Shown piece by piece: positions 16,257 through 24,887 of a DNA stretch of 64,000 nt (positions are counted from its first letter, which is position 1; every line of letters begins with the position of its first letter). The notes beneath the pieces were generated by a model. The model was not told the origin of the DNA. It was given only the letters and a program-made list of their open reading frames with translations, and did no database searches. A program made the translations under genes and the position numbers. Source of the DNA: Brevundimonas lenta (GTDB lineage Bacteria > Pseudomonadota > Alphaproteobacteria > Caulobacterales > Caulobacteraceae); assembly GCF_014196335.1 (NCBI RefSeq), contig NZ_JACIDM010000001.1:620001-684000 (forward strand). The letters are read 5' to 3'.

Positions 16257-16904
16257 TCAGGCAGCCTTCTTTTCCGGCGTCGTCTCTCCGGCCGGCGCAT
16301 CGGCGGAGTCCGGGCGTCCTTCGCCGCTCAGCTTGCCGATCCCGGCACGGCCGAGGGCGGCGAGGTACTTCATATATTCCAACGTCATACGACGCGCGGT
16401 CACCGCGGCCCGCCACCAGCGCGAATTGTCCAGCGACGGCGTCTCGACGGCGTAGGCGGTCAGCTCGATCCCCGGCGCAGCTGCGCGGATCTCGGTCAGG
16501 GCGCGCGGCATATGGTAGTCCGAGGTCACCACGATCAGGCTGTCATAGCCCTTGGAGTTGGCCCAGGCGGCGATTTCCGTGGCGTTGCCGATGGTGTCCT
16601 CGGCCTCGAAGCCCAGGTCGACGCAGCAGTTGAACAGGCGGTTGGAGCCCGGGGTCAGGGCGCGCAGCTCCTGACGGCGGACCTCGCGATTGACGCCCGA
16701 GATCAGCACCCGCTCGCCCTTGTCCTGCTCCAGCAGGCGGATGGCGGCGTTGACCCGCTCGGCCGACGGGCCGGTCAGGGCGACGATGGCGTCGGCGCGG
16801 GCCGGCTCGGCTGCAGGCGTGTAGCCGCGGACCCGGTCCGCGAAGGCGAACAGGCCGATCAGCCAGATCAGCGCCAGGATGGCGATGAAGGTCAGAAACT
16901 TCAT
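16257..16904 (-). CDS. YdcF family (DUF218, ElyC/SanA-like) membrane protein
   Basis: A 215-residue protein with one N-terminal membrane helix (about residues 3-22) and a periplasmic DUF218 domain. Visible marks are ADAIVALTGPSAERVNAAI near 40, VLISGVN near 70, and VTSDYHMPRAL near 125, the last being the conserved serine/aspartate/histidine region. Relatives (ElyC, SanA, YdcF) influence envelope precursor metabolism and permeability. The ATG at 16904 lies 10 bases after the ftsX stop. A GTG at 16922 would overlap ftsX and is a possible alternative. The C-terminal tail is disordered and charged. Its operon position with ftsEX and plsC supports an envelope role. Confidence 0.88.
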   Translation of the reverse strand: MKFLTFIAILALIWLIGLFAFADRVRGYTPAAEPARADAIVALTGPSAERVNAAIRLLEQDKGERVLISGVNREVRRQELRALTPGSNRLFNCCVDLGFEAEDTIGNATEIAAWANSKGYDSLIVVTSDYHMPRALTEIRAAAPGIELTAYAVETPSLDNSRWWRAAVTARRMTLEYMKYLAALGRAGIGKLSGEGRPDSADAPAGETTPEKKAA

Positions 16905-16914
16905 GGCCTTGAAC

Positions 16915-17796
16915 CTAACCACGCCCCTTCAGTCGCGCCAGCGCGGCGAAGCGCGCCGCAACAAGCGCCACAGTAGCCGCCAGCAGCGGGCATGGCGAGA
17001 GGATCAAGGCGTCGCTCCACGTCACGGGTAGCGCGGGGGTTACACCTTCGGCTCCCCCGAGGAAGCGGACGAAGGCCGTGACCAGCATGGCCGCGAGCGC
17101 CCCGGCGGCTCCGGCCCCCGCCGCCAGCAGGCCGTAGCGCATCTGGAACAGGCCTGCGATGCGGCCGTCGGAGGCGCCGTTCAGGCTCAGGGTCTCGATC
17201 AGCGCGCCCTGCGCCGCCATCCCGGCCCGGGTCGCATAGGCGACCGCCGCCCCGGCCGCGCCGGCTGTCAGCAGGAAGGCGGCCGCGGCCAGCACGGTGA
17301 TAAGCCCGGCCGACCGCTCGACCTCGCGCCGCCACAGGCTGTGGTCGTCGACGGTGGCGTCGACCCCGGCGCTGGCCAGGGCCCGGCTCAGGGACACGGG
17401 GCTGGCGGGCGCGTCGCGATCCAGCCGCACGGTGACGAGGAAGGGCAGGGGCAGATCCGGCAGCACGGCGTCGCCGATCCAGGGACGCAGCAGGGCCTCG
17501 GCGGTCTTGCGATCCATCGCCTGAGCTTCCTCGACGCCGTCCACACCGGCGAGGGTTTCAGCGGCGCGCGCGGCGGCCTCGGCCCCCGTCTCTCCCACAC
17601 GCGGACGAACCTGAACGGTCGCCTCGGCGCGCAGCTGGCGGGCCCAGCCATGCGCGGCGCGATCGGCCGCCAGCGCGCCAACGGCCGACAGGCAGGCGAG
17701 GAAGCACAGCACGGCGATGACGGCCGCCAGCCAGGGTTCGCCCCCGGCGTCGCGCGGCAGGATGGGGGCGCGGCGCCCCGTCAGCCCCGGGATCAC
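16915..17796 (-). CDS. ftsX: cell division protein FtsX
   Basis: A 293-residue permease-like protein with four membrane segments: one near residues 22-43, then three after about 165. A periplasmic loop between the first two contains VEEAQAMDRKTAEALLRPW. FtsX pairs with FtsE and transmits ATP hydrolysis to periplasmic cell-wall hydrolase activators at the septum. The GTG start overlaps the ftsE stop by four bases (GTGA), the usual coupling for this pair. Sequence is Ala-rich, as often in Caulobacterales. The identification rests on topology, the segment around QGALIETLSLNGASDGRIA, and the neighbour ftsE. Confidence 0.9.
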   Translation of the reverse strand: MIPGLTGRRAPILPRDAGGEPWLAAVIAVLCFLACLSAVGALAADRAAHGWARQLRAEATVQVRPRVGETGAEAAARAAETLAGVDGVEEAQAMDRKTAEALLRPWIGDAVLPDLPLPFLVTVRLDRDAPASPVSLSRALASAGVDATVDDHSLWRREVERSAGLITVLAAAAFLLTAGAAGAAVAYATRAGMAAQGALIETLSLNGASDGRIAGLFQMRYGLLAAGAGAAGALAAMLVTAFVRFLGGAEGVTPALPVTWSDALILSPCPLLAATVALVAARFAALARLKGRG

Positions 17797-18503
17797 GCAG
17801 CGCCTCCGGTGACGCGCCCGTTCTCGAGCCGCAGCAGGGTGGCGCCGGATCGTTCGGCGAGGCTTTCGTCGTGGCTGGCGATCAGGATGGTGGTGCCCAG
17901 TTTGTTGAGGGTCTGGAAGAGCTTCAGCAGCCGTTCGCCCATGACGGCGTCAACGCTGCCGGTAGGCTCGTCGGCCACGATCAGTTCGGGACCGGTGACC
18001 ACCGCGCGGGCGATGGCCAGCCGCTGCTTCTCGCCGCCTGACAGCGCCGGGGGGCGCGCATCCAGCTTCGAACCCAGCCCGACCCAGTCCAGCATCTCCT
18101 CGACGTCGGCCGAATAGCTGTCCAGCTTCGCGCCAGAAAGTCTCAGCGGCAGGGCGGCGTTGTCGAAGGCGGTCAGGTGATCCAGCAGGCGGAAATCCTG
18201 GAACACCACCCCCATCCGGCGACGGAAGGCGGGCAGGGCCGAACGGGGCGCGGAGCCCGCGTCTTCACCGAATAGTTCCAGCGACCCGGCGACCGGTCGC
18301 TCGGCAAGGGTCAGGAGTTTGAGTAGAGTGGACTTTCCGGCTCCGGACGGGCCGGTAAGGAAGTGGAAAGAGCCCGCTGGCAGGATGAGGTTAACGTCCC
18401 TCAGCACGTCGGGCGTCTCTGCATAGCCGAAACCCACGCCCCCAAGGCGGACGGTGTCGGGCGCAGGGGCGGTTTCGGCGGCGCGGCGGGGCTGAACGGA
18501 CAT
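17793..18503 (-). CDS. ftsE: cell division ATP-binding protein FtsE
   Basis: A 236-residue ABC ATPase. Walker A GPSGAGKST is at residues 51-59, the Q-loop FQDFRLLDHLTAFDN near 101 is typical of FtsE, the signature LSGGEKQR is at 154-161, and Walker B LIVADEPTG is near 174. It energises FtsX at the division site. I place the start at the ATG at 18503 (MSVQPRR). An open extension to 18599 exists but would overlap the divergent zinc-ribbon gene and has no ABC-like sequence. The 67-base gap to that gene must hold both promoters. Confidence 0.93.
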   Translation of the reverse strand: MSVQPRRAAETAPAPDTVRLGGVGFGYAETPDVLRDVNLILPAGSFHFLTGPSGAGKSTLLKLLTLAERPVAGSLELFGEDAGSAPRSALPAFRRRMGVVFQDFRLLDHLTAFDNAALPLRLSGAKLDSYSADVEEMLDWVGLGSKLDARPPALSGGEKQRLAIARAVVTGPELIVADEPTGSVDAVMGERLLKLFQTLNKLGTTILIASHDESLAERSGATLLRLENGRVTGGAA

Positions 18504-18570
18504 CGATTTCGGGTCAGGACGCGGCGAGGGCCGCGACAGGAGGGGGCGAAGAGCCTCGCAGTCAGCGCAC

Positions 18571-19509
18571 ATGATACTGACCTGCCCGTCCTGCGCCACC
18601 AGCTATTTCGCCCCCGATGACGCAATCGGGCCCGGCGGACGCATGGTTCGCTGCAAGACCTGCCGTCACACCTGGCGTGCGACGCTGGAAGAGCCCCTTG
18701 AACTGACCGTCTCCCCGCCGGCCGTCGAGGCTCCGAGCTTCGGCCGTCGTGACGAACCGGCGGCGGAATCGCTGGCCGAAACGCCTGCGCCTGAACTGCC
18801 GAGGGCCTTCCGCGCCCGCGCCGAGCAGCAGCGTCGCCTGCGCCGCGCCGCGACCCATGGCGCGGTCTGGGCCGGCGTCGCCTCCAGCTTCGCTGTGCTG
18901 CTGGCCGCCGCATGGCTGTTCCGCGTCGACATCGTCGAAATGGCCCCGCGCACCGCCGCCGCCTACGCCGCCGTCGGCCTGACCGTGAACCCGACCGGTC
19001 TCGATTTCGAGGCGATCACCGCCCGTCCGCTGCCCAACGATCCCGGCAAGGTGCTGGTCTCCGGTGCGCTCAGGAACGTGCGCGAGGACGAACGCATCGC
19101 CCCGCCGGTTCGCGTCGCTCTGCTGGACGCCCATGGCGCCGAGATCGGTCACGCCATCGTCCGTATCGACGCCGCCCCGGTCCTGCCCGGCAAGGTGCAG
19201 GGTTTCGCCGCCATCATTCCCGACCCCGGCGCCCGCGGCGAGGGCATCGGCGTCGACTTCGCCCTGGATGAGGTCGTGCCCGCGGCGCCGGCCCGCGCTC
19301 CGGCCGCACCCGCGCACAAGGCTCCCGCCATGCATGCGCCGGCCGGGGGCGCTATCACCGCTTCGGAAGAGGGCGGCCTGCGTCCGGCCCTGTCGCCGGA
19401 CACGACCACGCTTCGCATGCAGCCCATCGACGCCGTGCCGGTGATGGATCAGCACGCCCCCGCTCTCGACTCCGCCCCCTCCGCGGCGGTATCGGCGGGG
19501 CATGGCTGA
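18571..19509 (+). CDS. MJ0042-type zinc-ribbon, single-pass membrane protein
   Basis: A 312-residue protein starting with a zinc ribbon: C5-x2-C8 and C28-x2-C31 in MILTCPSCATSYFAPD and MVRCKTCRHTW. A linker and one membrane helix (about residues 93-112) follow. The periplasmic domain contains GALRNVREDERIAPPVRVALLD, the pattern of DUF3426/FxLYD-type domains, and a Pro/Ala/His-rich tail ends the protein. The protein is common in alphaproteobacteria beside ftsE; its function is unknown. The tail overlaps the phosphoribosyltransferase start by eight bases, so the two are coupled. It diverges from ftsE. Confidence 0.88.
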   Translation: MILTCPSCATSYFAPDDAIGPGGRMVRCKTCRHTWRATLEEPLELTVSPPAVEAPSFGRRDEPAAESLAETPAPELPRAFRARAEQQRRLRRAATHGAVWAGVASSFAVLLAAAWLFRVDIVEMAPRTAAAYAAVGLTVNPTGLDFEAITARPLPNDPGKVLVSGALRNVREDERIAPPVRVALLDAHGAEIGHAIVRIDAAPVLPGKVQGFAAIIPDPGARGEGIGVDFALDEVVPAAPARAPAAPAHKAPAMHAPAGGAITASEEGGLRPALSPDTTTLRMQPIDAVPVMDQHAPALDSAPSAAVSAGHG

Positions 19510-20032
19510 CACACCGACGCCCACCGTCCTGCTGCCCGAAGCCGAGGTCCAGCGCATCGTCGCCGACCTCGCCGCCAGGATCGCGCCCGTCATCGACGAT
19601 GAGACCGTCGCCGCCGTCCTGCTGACGGGCGGTCTGTGGTTCGCCGCCGACCTGACCCGGGCCCTGTCGCGCATCGGCCGCAACGTGCGCTTCGACGCCC
19701 TGTGGCTGGCCTCCTATGGCGATGAGCAGAGCAGCCGGGGACGGATCGACGTCTACGCCGACTTCCAGCGCTCCATCGAGGGCCGGCGGGTCCTGATCGT
19801 CGACGACGTCTTCGACACCGGCCTGTCGCTGGCCGAGGCGGTGCGGATCGCGAAGGCGAAGGGCGCGTCGGAGGTCCTGACCGTGGTCTTCGCGAAGAAG
19901 CCCTGGCCTCTGCCCCGTGCACCTGAACCTGACTTCGTCGGCTGGGACGCCCCGAACCGCTTCCTGGTCGGCTACGGCCTGGATCACGCCGGGGCCCTGA
20001 GGGGTCTGCCGGACGTGTGCGCGCTGGACTGA
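19502..20032 (+). CDS. phosphoribosyltransferase, hypoxanthine-guanine type
   Basis: A 176-residue type I phosphoribosyltransferase. The PRPP-binding loop VLIVDDVFDTGLSL (residues 97-110) carries the two acidic residues and the DTG turn. LLTGGLWFAADL near 40 is the pyrophosphate-binding loop, and PDFVGWDAPNRFLVGYGLD near the end is the base-binding and metal-binding region of hypoxanthine-type enzymes. It would salvage hypoxanthine or guanine to the nucleotide with PRPP. The start overlaps the zinc-ribbon gene by eight bases. It converges with the next gene three bases after its stop. Xanthine preference cannot be excluded. Confidence 0.85.
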   Translation: MADTPTPTVLLPEAEVQRIVADLAARIAPVIDDETVAAVLLTGGLWFAADLTRALSRIGRNVRFDALWLASYGDEQSSRGRIDVYADFQRSIEGRRVLIVDDVFDTGLSLAEAVRIAKAKGASEVLTVVFAKKPWPLPRAPEPDFVGWDAPNRFLVGYGLDHAGALRGLPDVCALD

Positions 20033-20035
20033 CCG

Positions 20036-20575
20036 TCAGCGCAGGCCGAGCAGGCCGCGCCAGCCTTTGGCGGCGAGGCCCTTCAGCCATTCGATCATCT
20101 TCTTGAACTCGATCAGGGCGGCGCCTGCGCCACCCAGTGCCGACGAGAGGCTTTCGAGGATGATGTCCGAGGCGGCCAGATACTGTTCCGCGGCGGCCGC
20201 CGCAGGCTCGATTTCACCCTGCCGGTAGATGCGCCGCATCTCCTCCTGGGCGCCCAGTTTGAAGTCCGCCTGGAGGCCCGTCAGGCCGTGGCGGATGACC
20301 TCCGGGGCCACGGTGTCCCAGTCGGACTCCAGCAGGGTGATCATGGCCTCGATCTCGCCGGCGGGCCCGGACTCGTAGGCGGCGAGGGCGCCTGCGCGAC
20401 GATCGTCCTCCAGGAAGGCGTCGTCCGCGAGCATGGCCCGGAGATCCTCGTCGAGCGCCCTGAGGAAGGCGATCAGGCGCGCGCCCGAGCCCGTTCCCTC
20501 GTCCTCGTCGAGAGGAAAATCGAGGCCGCCGCCGCCGAAACCGCCCTCGACCTCGCCCAGACCCGTATCCGTCAT
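20036..20575 (-). CDS. hypothetical protein
   Basis: A 179-residue protein that I do not recognise. It begins with a Gly/acidic low-complexity stretch (GGFGGGGLDFPLDEDEG). An all-helical acidic region follows, with EIEAMITLLESDWDTVAPE and a C-terminal amphipathic part (EFKKMIEWLKGLAAKGWRG). No signal peptide or clear membrane helix is seen. The ATG at 20575 is preferred over 20590 because GGAGG lies about nine bases before it. It follows lysA on the same strand after 46 bases and may be the last gene of the argH-lptM-lysA unit. It converges with the phosphoribosyltransferase. Confidence 0.6.
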   Translation of the reverse strand: MTDTGLGEVEGGFGGGGLDFPLDEDEGTGSGARLIAFLRALDEDLRAMLADDAFLEDDRRAGALAAYESGPAGEIEAMITLLESDWDTVAPEVIRHGLTGLQADFKLGAQEEMRRIYRQGEIEPAAAAAEQYLAASDIILESLSSALGGAGAALIEFKKMIEWLKGLAAKGWRGLLGLR

Positions 20576-20621
20576 CGCTCCGCCCTCCATCCGGTAGGCG
20601 GAATATCGTCACGAACCGACG

Positions 20622-21908
20622 TTACGGCAATGTCTGGAGCCAGTGCGCCTTCGGTTCGCGGGCCCACATGTCCTCGTAGGTCGGGCGTGGGCGGACGACG
20701 GCCCAGCGGTCGCCGTCGACCAGCACCTCGGGGACCAGGGGGCGGGAATTGTACTCGCTGGACAGCACCGCCCCGTAGGCGCCTGCGCTCATGAAGGCGA
20801 CGAGATCGCCGGCCTGCATCGGCGGCAGCATGCGGTCGCGGGCGAAGATGTCGGTGGACTCGCAGATGGGGCCGACCAGGTCGTAGGCCTGAAGCTCGCC
20901 CTCGCGGGGACGGACCGGAACCAGGTCATGGAAGGCGTCGTAGAGCGCCGGGCGCATCAGGTCGTTCATGCCGGCGTCGAGGACCAGGAAGCGGCGGCCG
21001 TCGGCGCGCTGGTTGACCTGGATGACGCGGCTGATCAGGACGCCGGCGTTGGCGGCCAGCAGGCGGCCGGGCTCGAAGGCGGCTTCCACCTCCAGGCCGT
21101 CAAGCACGCGGGCGCACATGGCGACATAGTCGGCGATCGAGGGCAGGTCGGTCTGGCCGTGGTAGGGCACGCCGAGGCCGCCGCCGAGATCGAGGCGGGC
21201 GACGGAATGGCCCTGCGCCCGCAGGGTTTCGGCGACCCCGCGCAGGGTGTGGAAGGCGGCCTCCATCGGCGCCAGCGTCGTGATCTGGCTGCCGATGTGA
21301 CAGGCGAGACCGACGGGCGTCAGGTGCGGCGAGGCGCTGGCGCGGGCGTAGAGGGGGATCGCCTCCTCGATAGGCACGCCGAACTTGTCCGTGGCGCCGC
21401 CCGTGGTGATCTTGGCGTGGCCGCCGGCGCCGATGTTCGGATTGACGCGGATGGCGATGGCCGGGGCCGCGCCCTTCGAGGCGGCGACGGCGATCAGGCG
21501 GTCCAGCTCGGCGCCGCTTTCGATGTTGATCTGGCGGACGCCGGCGTCGATGGCGAAGGCCAGTTCGGCGTCGGTCTTGCCCACGCCCGAGAAGATGATG
21601 CGGTCGGCGGGGATGCCGGCCGCCAGGGCGCGACGGATTTCGCCTTCGGAGACCGTGTCCGCGCCGCAGCCCAGGCGGGCCAGGGTGGCCAGCACCGACA
21701 GGTTGGAGTTGGCCTTCACCGCGAAGGCGATCAGAGCGTCGCCCAGGGCCGCCTTATGGTCATCCAGCGCCTCGCGCAGCAGGCCGTAGTGGCGCTTCAG
21801 CGTGGCGGACGAATAGACGTAGGCGGGCGTGCCGACAGCGTCGGCGACGGCTTCGAGCGGCGCGGCCTCGGCATGAAGCGCGCCGTCGATACGACTGAAG
21901 TGATGCAA
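20622..21908 (-). CDS. lysA: diaminopimelate decarboxylase
   Basis: A 428-residue fold-type III PLP enzyme that decarboxylates meso-diaminopimelate to lysine, the last lysine step. The PLP lysine is K65 in FAVKANSN. Other marks are GVGKTDAEL, ACHIGSQ near 210, DLGGGLGVPY near 245, the substrate-binding CESTD near 350, and ISRVIQVNQRADGRRFLVLD. I choose the TTG at 21908, which gives MHHFSRIDGALHAE, the usual family N-terminus, with a GGAA-type site upstream. The long open frame above it is from another reading. It follows the small lipoprotein gene by 10 bases, in the argH-lptM-lysA order common in proteobacteria. Confidence 0.95.
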   Translation of the reverse strand: MHHFSRIDGALHAEAAPLEAVADAVGTPAYVYSSATLKRHYGLLREALDDHKAALGDALIAFAVKANSNLSVLATLARLGCGADTVSEGEIRRALAAGIPADRIIFSGVGKTDAELAFAIDAGVRQINIESGAELDRLIAVAASKGAAPAIAIRVNPNIGAGGHAKITTGGATDKFGVPIEEAIPLYARASASPHLTPVGLACHIGSQITTLAPMEAAFHTLRGVAETLRAQGHSVARLDLGGGLGVPYHGQTDLPSIADYVAMCARVLDGLEVEAAFEPGRLLAANAGVLISRVIQVNQRADGRRFLVLDAGMNDLMRPALYDAFHDLVPVRPREGELQAYDLVGPICESTDIFARDRMLPPMQAGDLVAFMSAGAYGAVLSSEYNSRPLVPEVLVDGDRWAVVRPRPTYEDMWAREPKAHWLQTLP

Positions 21909-21918
21909 CTGTTTTCCG

Positions 21919-22158
21919 TCAGGCCTTGCCGGGGCTGTTGCCCGGACCGTCGTAGGGGTTCGAGCTGGGACCGCCGTCGATCGGCAGCTCGCGGTTCGGG
22001 GCGTTGACCGCGCCGGGCTCCGGCAGGCTCTTGGCGCCTTCGTCGCGCATGCCGCGCTCGGTGGCGCGGGCGGGCGGCGCGTCGAGGTCGGCCATGCGGC
22101 CGCAGGCGGCGGTGGAGACGGCAAGCAGGGCGGCGCCCACGATAAGCAGCTTTTTCAT
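21919..22158 (-). CDS. lptM: small LptM-like lipoprotein
   Basis: A 79-residue protein with a lipoprotein signal ([19 protein letters not shown], lipid-bearing C19) followed by a short hydrophilic, Pro/Asn-rich tail. Small lipoproteins of this size encoded between argH or cyaY and lysA/dapF belong to the LptM (YifL) group. In E. coli that protein helps the LPS translocon LptDE form its disulfides. The match rests on position and lipoprotein signal, since the mature part is variable. The ATG overlaps the argH stop by one base (TGATG), and lysA follows 10 bases later, so the three are one translation unit. Confidence 0.75.
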   Translation of the reverse strand: MKKLLIVGAALLAVSTAACGRMADLDAPPARATERGMRDEGAKSLPEPGAVNAPNRELPIDGGPSSNPYDGPGNSPGKA

Positions 22159-23540
22159 CACAGACGCGCCTTCCAATCAGCGATGCGCGCGCGGACCTGT
22201 TCCGGCGCGGTGCCCCCGAAGCTCTGGCGGCTGGCGCAGGAAGCCTCAGGGGTGAGGACCTTGTACACCCCTTCCGTCACGCCGGGGTGAAGAGCCTGCA
22301 ATTCTTCCAGCGGCAGTTGCGCCAGATCAACGCCCAGGGCCTCGGCCTTCTTCACCGCCGCGCCGGTCACATGGTGCGCCTTGCGGAACGGCAGGTTCAG
22401 CTCGCGCACCAGCCAGTCGGCCAGGTCGGTGGCGGTCGAGAAGCCGGCGCCGGCGGCGGCGCGCATACGCTCCGTGTTCGGCTGCAGGGCCGCGACCATC
22501 GCCGTCATGGCGCCCAGCGCCAGATCGAGGGCGTCGAAGGCCTCGAACACCGGTGGCTTGTCCTCCTGCATGTCCTTCGAATAGGCGAGCGGCAGGCCCT
22601 TCATGACCGTCGACAGGGCCACCAGCGAGCCCATGATGCGGCCCGTCTTGGCGCGCACCAGCTCGGCGGCGTCAGGGTTGCGTTTCTGCGGCATGATCGA
22701 CGAACCGGTGGTCAGGTCGTCGGGCAGGGCCACAAACCCGAACATCGGCGTCATCCAGATCACGATCTCTTCGGCCAGGCGCGACAGGTGGCCGGCGCAG
22801 ATCGAGGCGGCGGCCAGGCTTTCGAGGGCGAAGTCGCGGTCCGAGACGGCGTCCAGCGAATTGGCCATCGGCCGGTCGAAGCCGAGCGTCGCCGCCGTCA
22901 TGTGGCGATCGATGGGGAAGGGCGACCCGGCCAGGGCCGCGGCGCCGAGCGGGTTCTCGTTCATGCGGGCGCGGGCGTCGGCGAAGCGGCCGGCGTCGCG
23001 GCCGAACATCTCGACATAGGCCATCAGGTGGTGGCCCAGGGTCACCGGCTGGGCGGTCTGCAGATGGGTGAAGCCGGGCATCAGGTCGGCGGCGTGCTGT
23101 TCTGCGCGGGCCAGAAGGGCCTTTTGCAGGCCCTTCAGCTGCACCACCTGGCGGTCGCAGGCGTCGCGGACCCACAGGCGGAAGTCGGTCGCCACCTGGT
23201 CGTTGCGGCTGCGCGCGGTGTGCAGGCGGCCCGACGGTTCGCCGATCAGTTCGGCCAGCCGGGCCTCCACGTTCATGTGGATGTCCTCGAACTGGTCGCG
23301 GAACGGGAAGGCGCCGGCGCGGATCTCGGCCTCGATGGCGTCCAGCCCGCCGAGGATGGCGTCGGCGTCCGCCTGTTCGATGATCTTCTGCGCCGCCAGC
23401 ATGCGGCAATGCGCGCGCGAGCCGGCCAGGTCCTGGGCCCACAGGCGCTGGTCGACGCCGATGGAGACGTTGATCGCCTGCATGATTTCGGCGGGCTTCG
23501 CCGAGAAGCGGCCGCCCCACATGTCTTGACCTTTCACCAT
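22158..23540 (-). CDS. argH: argininosuccinate lyase
   Basis: A 460-residue enzyme that splits argininosuccinate to arginine and fumarate. The family signature [12 protein letters not shown] is near residue 285, [13 protein letters not shown] near 110 and the N-terminal MWGGRFS near 7. Three ATGs are possible: 23585 (overlapping the tlpA start), 23540 and 23522. I use 23540, giving [13 protein letters not shown] and a normal length. The site GAAAGG before 23522 makes that shorter start possible too. It heads the argH-lptM-lysA unit, so arginine and lysine synthesis share a transcript. The gene diverges from tlpA. Confidence 0.95.
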   Translation of the reverse strand: MVKGQDMWGGRFSAKPAEIMQAINVSIGVDQRLWAQDLAGSRAHCRMLAAQKIIEQADADAILGGLDAIEAEIRAGAFPFRDQFEDIHMNVEARLAELIGEPSGRLHTARSRNDQVATDFRLWVRDACDRQVVQLKGLQKALLARAEQHAADLMPGFTHLQTAQPVTLGHHLMAYVEMFGRDAGRFADARARMNENPLGAAALAGSPFPIDRHMTAATLGFDRPMANSLDAVSDRDFALESLAAASICAGHLSRLAEEIVIWMTPMFGFVALPDDLTTGSSIMPQKRNPDAAELVRAKTGRIMGSLVALSTVMKGLPLAYSKDMQEDKPPVFEAFDALDLALGAMTAMVAALQPNTERMRAAAGAGFSTATDLADWLVRELNLPFRKAHHVTGAAVKKAEALGVDLAQLPLEELQALHPGVTEGVYKVLTPEASCASRQSFGGTAPEQVRARIADWKARL

Positions 23541-23583
23541 ACCAGGGGCTTTGGTCGCGGGATCGGAAGGCGTCTGGTCGGGC

Positions 23584-24207
23584 ATGAAGGTATCCAGGGC
23601 GGTAATCGGCGCGGTTGCGGGCGTGCTGCTGATCGGAGCGATCGGCGGCGCGGCGCTGCTATACGCCAACACCGGCCTGAACGACAAAGGCGCAGAGCCC
23701 GCCGTTGAGGCGAAAAGCGAACTGGCCCGTTTCGCCACGGGATCGATCGCCCGGCTGGAGACGCCCGCCGCGCTGACGCCCGCCCCCGCCTATGTGTTCA
23801 AGACCCGCGACGGAGCCGACGCGCGCCTGTCCGACTTCCGCGGCAAGGTGGTGGTGGTCAATCTGTGGGCCATGTGGTGCGCGCCCTGCCGCACCGAGAT
23901 GCCGACGCTGCAACACCTGGCCGAGGCGTACGAGGGCAAGGACCTGGTCGTCCTGCCGATCAACGTCGACGCCACGCCCGACGCCATCGCCGACGCGAAG
24001 AGCTTCATCGACGTCCACGACCCGCTGCCGATGTACAGCGACCCCAAATTCCAGCTGCCGTTCGAACTGCCGGGCAAGGGCAAGATGCCCCAGACCGTGC
24101 TGCTGGACCGCCAGGGCCGCATCCGCGCCCACTTCTCGGGCGAGGCCGACTGGGCCAGCCCCGAAGCCCGCGCCCTGATCGATGCGCTGCTGGCCGAGCC
24201 GGCGTGA
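23584..24207 (+). CDS. TlpA-family thiol:disulfide oxidoreductase
   Basis: A 207-residue inner-membrane-anchored thioredoxin-like protein. One N-terminal helix (about 7-27) anchors it, followed by a periplasmic AhpC/TSA-type domain. The redox pair is W-C99-A-P-C102 ([13 protein letters not shown]), with the cis-proline loop KMPQTVLLD near 170. TlpA-type proteins keep periplasmic cysteines reduced, for example for cytochrome c or cytochrome oxidase assembly. The ATG at 23584 shares bases with an alternative argH start on the other strand; a GTG at 23551 is less likely. Placement opposite argH recurs in alphaproteobacteria. It ends before a 272-base region with repeats. Confidence 0.9.
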   Translation: MKVSRAVIGAVAGVLLIGAIGGAALLYANTGLNDKGAEPAVEAKSELARFATGSIARLETPAALTPAPAYVFKTRDGADARLSDFRGKVVVVNLWAMWCAPCRTEMPTLQHLAEAYEGKDLVVLPINVDATPDAIADAKSFIDVHDPLPMYSDPKFQLPFELPGKGKMPQTVLLDRQGRIRAHFSGEADWASPEARALIDALLAEPA

Positions 24208-24229
24208 GACTCTGACGGCCGAAAACCGG

Positions 24230-24256
24230 TCTCACGAGTCTCACGAGTCTCACGGG
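24230..24256. repeat. three tandem 9-mers
   Basis: TCTCACGAG occurs twice and is followed by TCTCACGGG, giving a perfect 9-base period over 27 bases. It lies 23 bases after the tlpA stop. No function is evident; length variation between strains is possible. Confidence 0.7.
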
Positions 24257-24439
24257 CGGCGGGGGACCGGAGTCTGATCCGGATGGCCGAAAAAGTCTGT
24301 GTTTTCAGTGGTTACGCGTCCGGGCGCACCGAAAAAACAGTCTGATCAGTCTGAAGCGTCTGAACTGCAGCGAGCATGGACGGCACGATAGCGTCCGCCT
24401 GCGTCAGAATCGGACGTGCCGGTAAGTCAGATGCTGTGC

Positions 24440-24474
24440 GTCCCGGATCACCGCTTCGCGGTGTCCGGGATGAC
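24440..24474. repeat. REP-like palindromic element / possible bidirectional terminator
   Basis: The element has arms TCCCGGA and TCCGGGA around an inner stem CACCGC-TTCG-CGGTG, so it folds into one long hairpin. Elements of this form are scattered between genes in Caulobacterales. It lies between two convergent genes, six bases from the stop of the minus-strand lipoprotein gene, so it could also end transcription from both sides. Confidence 0.6.
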
Positions 24475-24479
24475 AAGGC

Positions 24480-24776
24480 CTAGTTGCCTCTGGTGTCGGT
24501 CTTCGTTTCGGCCTTCTGCTCGCTGGCCTCGGCGGCGAGCTTGTCGGTGCCCTCGTCGATCTCCTGGGCCACTTCGCCCGCGCCGGCGGCGACGGCCGAG
24601 CCGACCTGGGCGGCCTCTTCCTTCAGCGCCGAGCCGGCGTTTTCGGCGGCCTCGCCGGTCTTTTCAGCGGCGGCATTGGCGTCGGCCTGGGCGTTGTCCT
24701 GTTCGGCCTGGGTGCAGGCGGCCGTGCCCAGCGACAGGGCGGCGACGGCGGCGAGGGTGATGGTCTGGATGCGCAT
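24480..24776 (-). CDS. small Ala/Glu-rich lipoprotein
   Basis: A 98-residue protein with a lipoprotein signal (AVAALSLGTAAC, lipid-bearing cysteine at about 21). An Ala/Glu/Lys-rich mature part follows, with heptad-like patterns such as AAAEKTGEAAENAGSALKEEA that would form an extended helix. It resembles other small helical envelope lipoproteins; no specific family is recognised. The N-terminal signal and the ATG at 24776 are clear. It stands alone: the next minus-strand gene upstream (24888-25715) has different base composition and is 111 bases away. Confidence 0.75.
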   Translation of the reverse strand: MRIQTITLAAVAALSLGTAACTQAEQDNAQADANAAAEKTGEAAENAGSALKEEAAQVGSAVAAGAGEVAQEIDEGTDKLAAEASEQKAETKTDTRGN

Positions 24777-24887
24777 GGGCGTGCCCCTTCAGCGTTGAAC
24801 CTTGGCGGTAAACGCCACCGCAGTTGCGAGGTTGCGTACAGCTTGAACTGTTGCAGTCCTACGCCAACGGTTGCCAGCGCGGCCCAG

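Larger units (their letters stand above)
24208..24479. other. 272-base convergent intergenic region with repeats
   Basis: No gene is seen between tlpA and the small lipoprotein gene. The region holds three 9-base tandem units at 24230-24256, several scattered GTCTGA words at about 24340-24365, and a palindromic REP-like element at 24440-24474. Confidence 0.6.

Noticed and set aside
18504..18599. Extended FtsE N-terminus starting at 18599
   Set aside because: It would overlap the divergent zinc-ribbon gene, and the added 32 residues are unlike any FtsE.
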